Shown here: positions 50,001-59,285 of the stretch, one piece after another
How the letters are laid out: every line of letters starts with the position of its first letter
Numbering within the stretch: position 1 is the stretch's first letter
Source: Branchiostoma floridae
Taxonomy: Eukaryota; Chordata; Leptocardii; Amphioxiformes; Branchiostomatidae
DNA length: 63,604 nucleotides
Assembly (NCBI RefSeq): GCF_000003815.2
Contig: NC_049982.1
Coordinates: forward strand, 18,914,048-18,977,651
Direction of reading: 5' to 3'
Notes under the pieces: generated by a model
What the model saw: only the letters and a program-made list of their open reading frames with translations
The model's database searches: none
What the model was told of the DNA's origin: nothing
Program-made: the position numbers and the translations under genes

Positions 50001-53000
50001 TCTGTGTTGGTCACACTTGGGTGGCCACCGAACCAGTTCTCAGCGGTCACTACCAACTCAGTACCGTCTCCCCACACAAACGTGCCTTCGGTTTCCTGTG
50101 CATTTGGGATAGCAATAGATGATTAGCTGAACTTGTGATGTCGACTTATAAGGGATGTTATAAGTTATGCATATATACATATGTAAAATATATGCCATGC
50201 ACAAGTTCAGTACATTATGCAGAACCCTTTTGGTCTATAATTTGTGTATGGCCAAGGCTCGCATGAATACTACTAACCCGGTCAGAGAGGTAGACCCAGG
50301 AAGATTGCAGTCCGTCAGTTGCCATGATGTCCAGCACGAAGTGTTGAGCGGACGGAATGTTGGGCTGAAACAACCTGGCCCCAGAACACGCGCACTTGTC
50401 AACGGCATCGCCGAAGGTGTCGTCTTGTTGCGCAAATAGATAACAGACGCCATAACCCTCGTGAAGTCTCCATCCAGTCGGGCATGCTTAGGAGTAAGAC
50501 ACAGCATTTGATGTAGATAAAGTATTAGAACGTCCATCAGGGATGGAAAAGTCACAAGCATGGAAAATATAGTAGAAGTAAAAGTTAGACGTTGTTGTCA
50601 ATTAGAATCATATAAAATCAAGGATGTAGAAAGCGTGTGCTATGTCGGTTTAAGAAATAATATCTAGCCTGATTACATCTCGCCCAACATTCGGCCCCTA
50701 GAGTGATTATGAGGAGAGGGGCAGTAAACAGCCCCGGAAAGGGAAGACTAGTAATCCGACTTGACATACGCCTACCTGCTTGACACACGAAGCTCATTCT
50801 GCTTCCACAGTATGTTGGGGACCACTGGTTAGAAGCAGCCTTCTCAATCATTACGCAATCATTGAGGTCATCGTTAATGGTGCTGATGTCTGCTTTCCAG
50901 TTTGTATAACCAGTCGAAGCCAATGTAGAGCCATCACCCCAAACAAACGCACCTTCTGTGGTCTGATCGTCTACAGGGTAAATACAGAAACATAGCATAT
51001 GATAGATATACCGTTAGAATATTCATACTGAATACCGATTATATCTAATTTAGCCTAAAATAAAGTTGATCAAAGGACACTTAAAGAAAGTTTATCCAGT
51101 ACCTAAAGCAATCCAAGTATTCTCAGTGGTTATCAGTCCAAGGCTATCTTGAGTCCCCTCGTCAATTGACATCGCAAGGGTTGCGTCCACATTCTGGCAG
51201 AAGGTCGTCGCCTCATCATAAGTTGCAGGTACCGATGAAAATGCTTTATAAAACTGCCCGCCATGTTCATACCACGGGTTGGTTCGACAGGTATTGATGG
51301 CTGTAGGTCAAACAGTAATAATGAGTTCAAGTATTCTATTATGATTATTGTGCTACATTTAATACAGCTTTAAATGTGATACCTACATGCATAACAAAAA
51401 TCATAGAACAAGGCCACCCTTGTCAATATGTGAATACATGTACAAAGAAAACTCTTAGCTCGTAGGTTCTCCTGTGCTCACGGGTACATTGGATGTTTCC
51501 ACGGTTCCACCTATTGAAAATAAAGACATCCCCTGAAAAACTCGTCATTTGAATTGTGGCGTCCGGGCACTGCTGAGTTTAACAAAAAATCTTGTTTTGT
51601 AAATCAATGACTCACGGAGTTGACACATGAAAAATCTGCTGTCGTCTAGGCAGTGGCCTGTGTTCCATTCCAAATCTGCTCCATTCGACGCGTAGTACAC
51701 ACAGTCGTTACTTCCCGTGTTAATGTTGCTGGCGGACCATTTTTCGAACGCCCCGAGTGGATCACCGTCGATGTAGATGTAAGTCCCTTCAGTGGTTCCT
51801 AACAGTGAGTTATCTGGGAATGAAATTATGAAAATTGAGCTTGGCTAAAACTGGCGTGCTAATACGTTACTTACCAACAGGTAATTTCTTTACCCCGTTG
51901 TCTTTCAGTTAAGTCTGTCGGAAATTTCATCAGGTTGGCTTGGGTCATCATGATTAGAGCTTTTCTTTTCTTTTCCAATTGATAAGTAGAGTTCCCCGAC
52001 CCATACCATCGTCAAATTATTCTAGCTAATCTTTACAACTGGTATTATTATGTATGCAAATACTATCCTCGTTTTCAAAACGTCTATCAGTTGATGATCT
52101 CCACCGCCCAATAACAGTTGTACGCAACCTATCTTAGCAAGAAGGCTACAATAGCATCCCCGGATATTTTAGGTAAGCAATGCCCTAATTTGAATAATTA
52201 CTGTCCAATTATGCTCACTCGTATATAACTTCCAAATGCTACAAATACGGAATTCCTGTCATTTAACCCTATTCAGACCGGGGGTGGGGGGCTTTTGAGG
52301 CCCGCGGCAACTTCGATGTCCTATAACGCCAGAACGCCTTACGCTAAAGCCACCAAATTTGGTGAGTTTTCCTAAAATATTGTTGGCAACAATTTTACGA
52401 AGTTTGACAAATTTTCCATTTTTTCTTGTTGCCATGGCAACCGTTTGTTGACAGGCAGTTTTGCCAAAAATCACTATTTTTGGTTCTAACTATGTATTTT
52501 TCACTTCTATTTGCTATATTACCGCGATTTTGTTACATAAATAAAATCTTATATTATTCAGCATATCTTTCATAATTATAGATGCATAAATTATGCTAAT
52601 TTGATGACGTCATCAGCCCAAAATCCAAGATGGCGGACCGAATGGCCAGATCAAGAATAACAAGCTAATTATCCCTTAAAATTTGTAAGTACCTGGTATT
52701 TTTTCATCAAAACCATCTAAATGAATGAATTTAGTCTATTTTCATTGCCCTTTGTGATTATTTGTTGCAAAAAAAGTATTTTTGAAAATTCAAGGTGGTG
52801 GATATAATATGGCGGAGCCCAACTCGTATCTTAGATGTGCATGACGTCATTTAATGACGTCATATTGACGTCATTGATGTTACTATTGGCAACGCAAGTC
52901 GTAATAAACATAATTATACTGTTATCTGCACTTGTTGTTACATTTTTGCAGCATAACTTGAAGTTTTTTGAGAATACCCCTTTTTCATTGGTTTGGCCAA

Positions 53001-56000
53001 TGTAATCAAATTGATGACGTCATAAGTACGTCATCTTACATCAACGTAACGTCAAACGTCACATACTTGTCAGATATTATGTTGAAATCATGTCTTGAAA
53101 ATTTGGTGGCCCTACAGCACGTCGTTTTAGAGTTATAGGACTTAGAAGTGGAGGGCCTCAAAAGCCCCCCCCCCCCCCGGTCCAGGGATGACCAAAAAAG
53201 CCCGGTCTGAATAGGGTTAAAGCAACTGGATCATAGCATTTTCAAATTGATTATGCAAATTGGGTCTACGTTCGCATAATGTTTATCTACTAACGTTCTT
53301 CTCTGTATCAGCTACAGAATGTTACACGTTGGAATATATTTATAAGCATGTCTTCTTGATTGTACAAATTAGATTTCCATAGTTAATGACATTATGTTAA
53401 TCATCACCAACAGTACCCACCTTTCTAAAACAATGAATACCTATCAATCCACGCTGGAGTTATCACTCTCATAATCACAAAAAGGCTAACTGCAGTTCAG
53501 AACAAACCGCAGGGGTGCCCAAACCTACACCACTTGCGTCCTGCGCCAAGCTTAAGCCCTATCCACTACTCAAAATCATCAACCTGGCACCAGAAGAGAA
53601 TTTGGCGTCTAACTTTGACGCTCTGCTACAGTACCGTAACTTGCCGCCAGAAGGCCCATTTTTAACTTGACCTTTTTTTACTCTATATGCCTAGCAAATA
53701 TCATTAAAATCCATCCACAGTTTCTCTTCTTATGTTGTTCTCAGCAAAACGTACTTACGTACAAAGTTCGCCGAAGTACCGTAGAAAAACGCCAGGCCAG
53801 CTACTTTTAAACTTGACCTTTCTTTCCACAACTGCCACATGCATACCTACCAAAAATTGGTGATAATAATGATCGGGTAGCAGTCAGGTGCCGACACTTT
53901 TTGCCGATACACAACAGTTTTAGAGCGTTAGTTTTAGATTTTAATTATATGAAGGCCAGAGCCTACCTGTTATTCCGATCCAAAATTGACCGGTGTTGAA
54001 CACACTAGCCAATGTAACGATGAAGTCGTGTTCTGTTTGAGATGTTGGCATTACTAATGTCGCCCCTTCAGATTCACACAGAAGCATCGCCATAATTGCC
54101 GAACGAGATTCCTGATGAAGCTTGTAGCACTGTGTCCCGTCTCCGTTGAAATATCCAGCAGTGCAACCTGACAGAACAGAAGGTAACTATTGTTATACGG
54201 GAGCAAATAAATCATACAAACACACTTTTAGTAGTCCCAAGCGTTTCGCTTGTAATCTGAAGGCGATCAAGAAAGTAATTGCTTAATTGTACTCATCAAG
54301 TATCTGGAAATGGTCTAACTTTCTTCAGCAATATAGATTTTATTTGTGCAAATGTGCAAATATTAAATGGCTGTGACTGTACTGCAGCAGAACTTCTATT
54401 GACCTGGAAATGCTATGGTCTTAATGTGTTGGTGGCAGGTACGAGCTTGTGATATATGTAAAGTGATGTATGTTTGGGCTCCCTAGCATCTAGATCTAGC
54501 ATCTATCTTTACAGTGTGGTCCATTATAGGACTCAAATACACGCAACATAATGTAGTTTGTGGCAGGTGCAAGATTAGCAGATACCCATTATGCAAATAA
54601 GTCCCTATTTGCAAGATAATTTTAAAAGTGCCATAATTGGTTAAAAGTAAATGACTGGATTGTCAACATTGTGACCTGTGTACATAACCAAGCGTATTTT
54701 GTGCAGATGTGAAAGTTATGGAGATAGGAGGTCTCGTTCTGTCAGCTTAAAGAGCAAATATTTGTAAAAGTAAGGCATCGATGACATCACGTTTACAAAT
54801 CGATTTGACTAAATTGCCCCACAATCCCTGTTCTTAACTTTCTCTTCTCAATATTCCTTGTTGCCATGGTGTACACACCGATTTTCGGGTCTCAAGTTAT
54901 TCCTGAAATTTGGCAGTGCGTGTCCAAATCATGATCATCAGAAAAGAGACAATGGACAAGTACAAAGTATTCTGAAAACATGATTATAACAACATTTCAA
55001 CATGCAATATTATATAAACAAATAAAATATGCCGAAATATGTCTGAAAATTAGCCATGACGCAAAAGTGCAGTTTGAAAACATTCACAAATTTACGAATA
55101 TCATTTGTTGGCACCGAAGACTGTGACCCTTGCATGCTCCTTGAGCAATCTCTGACTCTTGAGCACTCCTTAAGTGATCTCTGTGACCCTTAAACGCCCA
55201 TTGAGCGATAACTACGATCCTCGGGCGCTATCTGTGTATACAGCTCAGCGCTCATTGACAATTAAATGGCCACCCTCGGCGACCTCACAGCCACGGTTTT
55301 GAAGCATATGCCGAATGATGGCGATCACTGAGCGCTGACGGAGCGACCTTGGTGATTCCTCTGATGAGTGATTCCTAATAAGCGCCCTGGCCAATTATAG
55401 ATCGAAGCACGTTAATTCGTTAAAGGTGATGAGGTCGCCGTGCCCTTATGGAGTATTGTGAATGATACAACTAGGGAATGAATATTTTAAAGCTGTTCAT
55501 ACCCATGGCCGTCGACATCGTAGTATTTGGCACTCCGGATCCGTCATTTGCATGCACCGTTTGTAGGACTGTATTGAACAGAATAGGCGCTGTTAGAAGT
55601 TGTGCAATGTCGATGTTCAATGTAAGGCGAAGCCGTATATGCGAGTGCTAACATAAGTCTAACAACTACTTGTATTAAGGAGAAGATGACTTATGATTAA
55701 GTTTAACATTGCGATTATAAAATATTTAATAATGTTTTCTGATGCGATTATAAAATATTTAATAATGTTTTCTGATGCATGTGAACAAGTGCTTGGGAGA
55801 ATGACATTTCATATTGCATTCGCCTGCCTACCTGGTTAGAATAGAAGATACATGTCCGACCAGTTAAGGGTCCTATTGTTGTAGCTGTGTTCTCATCATG
55901 TATCCATAATGAAGATAAATGATGTATGATGTGCAAAGACATTATCACACGCACGTATAACGTATGTGTTATCATATGCATGTATCTTGCAAAAGATCTT

Positions 56001-57556
56001 TTTGGCATGTGGCCCTTGTAACCTAAGGCTTTCAACACCTTAAAACCTGGGTGATTCAACCCATATGGTTAGTTACCCTTCTATAGATATTACAAAATAT
56101 TGTGTCACTATACGCCGTCCCCGAATATATCATTGCCATGGCCGGTCTTATAGTCAAGATGTGAAAGTTTACCAAGATGCATTTATAATGTGATTGCCAC
56201 CTAACGCGTTGTTAGACTGTATTATGTGGCGAAAACAAGGAACTCATCAAACAGGACTGTAGTTTTTGGTTCATTTGATGCCTTTAAGACAAAATAGATA
56301 CATAAGTCAGTGTTTACAGATAATCCCAGTTATCCAGCGGGTCAGGCGGGGCACACACACCCTAGACTCTGTCTGGGCTAGATCCCGCGCTCTTTGGAAC
56401 AATGGGTGAAAGATGACACATGATAACCTTCACGTCATACAGCATTTGTTTTCATTACATGCTTACAGATCAACGAACTTCAATGGCGTCGGTGTGTGAC
56501 TCATCTTTGCTGTCCTACACACAGTTTTGACAGGCGAAGTCAAGCCATAGAATACACATGGCTTTGTAAACTACATTTTTTGTACTTTTAATTATTGCCT
56601 TTGCCTCAAAGCGAAGGAAGACATCAAAAGATTAAGTGCAGGGAGAAAGAAACATCATGTAGCGATCAAAAGTTAAGAAAAGTGAGCAAAATACAGGTTT
56701 AGACAGTTCAGACACATTCACCTCTCTGTCAGCTAGGGTCAAACCTGGCAGGATATATGTGGTGTGTTGTGAGAGGGGTCCGAGTGACCAGGAGACTGGT
56801 CAAAATAAACATATAACACCACTGCCAAATTACGCGTGCATAAGGGTGGCCTATAAAAATAGCACTTGTCCGTTAACCCCTCCGTTACAATACATTTACT
56901 ATACACCTCTAGTTTTTACACAGCACGCGAGTTGGTCATGCTTGAAAAATAGTAGAAATTGGCCAAATTGACGGAGTAATTTAGCCATATATAGCTAATA
57001 TAGCTATATAGCCTGACACAGGTTTACTTTTATACGGGTTCCTCGATGCCTATTTAACCTCTCTAACACATCTGTCTATCATCATTATCAGCCTATTTGG
57101 ACAAATTGGGCATTTTTTCCAAGCAACCTTAAGTTTGGAGTCTGGTAAAGAGGAACATAGCGCAACCATTGTTTTATATTGTGTCGGCCAGGTACAGCTG
57201 GAAGGGCAATGAGACAGATTCTTTAGAACGTATATAAGTTTTATAATATTTCTATCATTACTACAAGGAATCATAGTGCAAAACCTTGACCGTTGAAAAG
57301 TCTGGCTATATACTAGTACCCCAAGACGTGTCTCTATCCAACTTGCTGCCTTTTTTACTTTGCCCTATGAAGCGCAGAATATATATTTGAGCCACGGCGC
57401 AGATACGCGTCGGCTCTGTTCGCATTTACATGGAATAGCACTCAAGACTGTCTGTTACTAACATTCTGACAACCAGTTTTTAGACAAACATGTAGGGTCC
57501 TTACCTCCAAATACAGCGAGGCGAATACCCCACGCCAAGACAGGTGTCTTCACCAT
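38026..57556 (-). CDS. Gene B: mucin-lectin paralog of gene A (21 exons, one-base frame break in the mucin exon)
   Basis: Minus-strand exons: 57556-57505 (signal peptide, MVKTPVLAWGIRLAVFG), 55568-55503, 54167-53967 and 51813-51616 (CTLD1), 51300-51103 and 50970-50776 (CTLD2), 50486-50278 and 50095-49906 (CTLD3), 49519-48150 (mucin repeats), 45265-45245, 43674-43504 (TSP1-like), 43287-43042 (VWFD, GDPHFTTID), 42795-42664, 42284-42090, 41647-41520, 41154-41031, 40910-40703, 39716-39550 (EGF), 39324-39181 (cbEGF), 38745-38577 and 38263-38026 (CTLD4, stop). The 14 exons shared with gene A keep identical lengths apart from exon 2 (66 versus 60 nt). The total is 4622 nt, one short of a multiple of three. 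Phases agree at every junction; the missing base is inside the mucin array at 49307-49308, where as assembled a stop follows at 49236-49238, after 530 codons. With one more base the protein would be about 1540 residues. Secretion is inferred from the signal peptide; no membrane segment is visible. Either a null allele or an assembly error is possible. Confidence 0.82.
43985..44660. repeat. AT-rich tandem repeat, period about 246 bp, three copies
   Basis: Successive copies contain CAGCTACATATGTGACAAGT, TATCATGGAATG, CATTAATTATGCAAATTAGC and AAATCATGATGATCCGTCAA in the same order. They lie in the gene B intron between the 21-nt exon and the TSP1-like exon. Related single motifs recur near 47.5, 52.2, 53.3 and 54.6 kb. 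Confidence 0.8.
44670..45040. repeat. Dispersed repeat with GCTAGGGGGCCC blocks
   Basis: Two GCTAGGGGGCCC motifs about 130 bp apart are followed by CTACCCACCTACCAAATAT, CATCCAAGACTTCTTGAGTT and a CAGACACACACACAGACAGA run. A diverged partial copy lies at 53450-53720. This composition is that of a widespread interspersed repeat in marine invertebrate genomes; I cannot name the family. Confidence 0.6.
45460..47427. repeat. Nested tandem array, two large units of about 160-bp subrepeats
   Basis: Two large units begin CTCCTGTCAAATCTTCAAAT (45519 and 46402) and each end with GGATTGCAATATGCTGTATT and CGGCCTTTCTAGTCTT. Inside are four subrepeats in the first and five in the second, each carrying AAATGACCTGAAATTTGGTA and a line of TGTATATTTTTGGCTCCTAT, about 160 bp apart. 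The left edge has an inverted repeat ATTGCAATCCATA with its partner (45460-45492). A complementary ATTGCAATCC/GGATTGCAAT pair bounds the first large unit, so it may be a non-autonomous transposon with internal tandem repeats. It sits in a gene B intron. Confidence 0.8.
48150..49519 (-). CDS. Gene B mucin exon: 72-bp repeats coding a 24-residue Thr/Pro-rich unit
   Basis: About 17-18 copies of a 72-bp unit, nearly identical in the middle and diverged at both ends. On the minus strand each encodes 24 residues with eight Thr, one Ser and up to five Pro (core PSTTPPPVYAETTRQ), a typical dense O-glycosylation scaffold. The acceptor at 49520 enters in phase 1 (GRYNAESTTHKQQTTQ) and the donor at 48150 leaves in phase 1 (TIRPSPLKTG), both in the repeat frame. 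One copy has two T rather than three at 49307-49308, which breaks the frame. Long plus-strand open frames across this array are antisense shadows. Confidence 0.88.
49906..54167 (-). CDS. Gene B: three extra C-type lectin domains, two exons each
   Basis: CTLD1 (54167-53967, 51813-51616): CTAGYFNGDGTQCYKL, WIGITG, then DCVYY and CLDDSRFFMC. CTLD2 (51300-51103, 50970-50776): FYKAFSSVPATYDEAT, TWIALG, FVWGDGS, DCVMIE, RMSFVC. CTLD3 (50486-50278, 50095-49906): CPTGWRLHEGYGVCYLF, FVWGDGTEL, DCVNFA, HYACM. Each is split between the W-(I/V) strand and the second half. None shows the EPN or QPD triplet of classical calcium-dependent sugar binding, so their ligands may be proteins or calcium-independent. 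Gene A lacks all six exons; its corresponding intron is only 368 bp. Confidence 0.88.
52267..53216. mobile_element. piggyBac-like non-autonomous element, TTAA flanks
   Basis: The 950-bp element is bounded by TTAA at 52263-52266 and 53217-53220. Its ends are CCCTATTCAGACCGGG and the complement CCCGGTCTGAATAGGG, followed inward by inverted GGGGCTTTTGAGGCC and GGCCTCAAAAGCCCC blocks. TTAA target sites with CCC...GGG ends are the piggyBac signature. It holds no transposase. It lies in the gene B intron between the two halves of CTLD1. Confidence 0.88.
53450..53720. repeat. Diverged copy of the 44.7-kb dispersed repeat
   Basis: It shares the order ACTGCAGTTC, CTATCCACTACTCAAAATCA, CTGCTACAGTACCGTAAC and CATCCACAG with 44690-44940 but is more degraded. 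Intronic, no coding content. Confidence 0.6.
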
Positions 57557-57599
57557 CGCGACTTAACTTTTTCCTTCCAAGGAAAGTGTGCACTGTCTC

Positions 57600-58480
57600 A
57601 GGTGTACACTGTCTCAGATCAACGCGGTTTATGAAGATGTGTTCAGGGCTACGGCTGAATCTCTATAAACATGTAGCCGATACATGTTCAAACCAGTTTT
57701 GCTTCATACAATTGTCGATAGTGACACAGAAATCATCAAAGCCCCTGAGGCATTTCCTTGTCGCACTCTTCACGGTTTTCGTATGCGTTCCGGTGCTTTT
57801 TAGACACTTGTCATTGTTTTAACACACACGTTTTACTGGTTTTAAATGGTTTTTTTTATGATTCAGTCTACTTCAAACTACGTTTCATTTTAAGATTTTT
57901 CAAACAGGGCAACCAGTCATGTTTCAGATGATTTTGTACATCGTTAACTGTTAAAAGAAATAGCCTGACTAAACCGCGCTCCTAGCGACATACCCGACAA
58001 TTACCGTCCCATGCAGCCAGCGAGAGATTGTGTAAAGACACGCTAGTAAGAGACAGATTTTTTTAAGCAGATATATTATTTCAAAATAAAGAAATTGCTC
58101 TTGAATATCTTTTTTTCTGAAACAATTTTTATTTTCTTCTTTAGTAAATTGATTTCTTCTTTTATTCTGGAGTGATTTCGTTATTTTGAAATAATCGTGT
58201 TTTCAACGCTTTCCGATATCTCAAACACAATGCACACTTTACAACCACCGGTTAACCAACTTTAACTGTGTAATGAATAGATCATTGACAGATGATATGA
58301 AAATCTAACTCATGTGATTGGAGGTTCTCTGGGCCATGGTAAGCTGGCACGGATATATATGCCGCGCCGCCGGCTGTTCCTTGTGGAGTCACGTATCCAC
58401 CATCATTAAGGTCACGGAGTTATCCTGTGAAATTAGCCGAAACTGATGTGGATTATTTACTCAAGATTAGCCCCCTTCTC
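57600..58480 (-). promoter_or_regulatory. Upstream region of gene B
   Basis: CATGTAGCCGATACATGTTC and CCAGTTTTGCTTCAT at 57669-57705 match the region above gene A exon 1. CCGCCGGCTGTTCCTTGTGG with a following GAGTCACG at about 58365-58392 matches the paired blocks above gene A. The stretch runs into the assembly gap. Promoter function is inferred from position and conservation between the paralogs only. Confidence 0.4.
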
Positions 58481-58580
58481 NNNNNNNNNNNNNNNNNNNN
58501 NNNNNNNNNNNNNNNNNNNNNNNNNNNNNNNNNNNNNNNNNNNNNNNNNNNNNNNNNNNNNNNNNNNNNNNNNNNNNNNN
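58481..58580. other. Assembly gap, 100 N
   Basis: Exactly 100 N, the usual placeholder for a gap of unknown size. Sequence on its two sides need not be adjacent in the genome. Confidence 1.
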
Positions 58581-58667
58581 TTTGTACATGTATATATGAG
58601 TGAGTGATATTCAGTGAGAACAAGTGCTGTATAGAACTTTGTCTAAAATGTTCTGTATTTCTCCCAG

Positions 58668-59195
58668 ATTACAACTGACCAGAACCACAGGTGTACTGAC
58701 CACTTCCAGGGAACGTCTAGTGCAGCTCCACTGGCTACTGGAATCGTTGCACTGACCCTTCAAGCCAAGTGAGTCATCTTCTATGTACAAAGTCCACCAT
58801 GGTGATGTACCAGTAAGATTTGTACATTATGCAGTATAATGTGGGGTTGTATTGGTGGGGTTGTATTCTCTTTTTCGAAAGGTGTGGTGGGTTCTTTTTA
58901 ATAGCATGATTTAGCTGTGGCTCTGCTCAAACATGTGATCTCCATTTAATGTCCTATCCGAGGGATGGCTCTAACCAAAACGCTATTTCCGGCAATTTCG
59001 GGGACTCTGTCTGGCATTTGACTTCGTGACTTGTTTATTTATTTATTCATTCATTCGTGACTTGTTCATTTTGTTCCCCAGTCCTGACTTGACTTGGCGT
59101 GACGTTCAGCACATCGTGGTCCGGGGTGCAAAAGTGCCCAACCCAGAGGAACCGGGCTGGAATCTCAATGGTGCTGACCTGCCAGTTCACCACAA
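58668..59195 (+). CDS. Kexin-type proprotein convertase, two internal exons (partial)
   Basis: Exons 58668-58768 and 59082-59195 have good acceptors (CTCCCAG, TTCCCCAG) and donors (GTGAGT, GTAAGC), and the join is in phase. They encode the catalytic-serine strand region of the S8B subtilisin/kexin family: [20 protein letters not shown] (catalytic Ser in GTS), [30 protein letters not shown], and [15 protein letters not shown]. Such enzymes cut prohormones and precursors at dibasic sites in the secretory pathway. The Asp and His catalytic exons and the P domain are not seen. Upstream exons may be lost in the adjacent gap; downstream ones may lie beyond the window. The PC1/furin/PC5 subtype cannot be assigned safely. 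Confidence 0.85.
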
Positions 59196-59245
59196 GTAAG
59201 CTCTACTTTCCTTGTAGGACATACTGGTTATACTATTATGTATAT

Positions 59246-59280
59246 TGAATGAATGAATGAAGACCTTTATTGTACATTTA
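59246..59280 (-). mobile_element. 3' tail of a truncated LINE, second copy
   Basis: TGAATGAATGAATGAAGACC followed by TTTATTGTACATT matches 29206-29243. Both are ATTC-type LINE tails in introns. Nothing of the LINE body is recognisable on the other side. Confidence 0.55.
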
Positions 59281-59285
59281 TTGCC

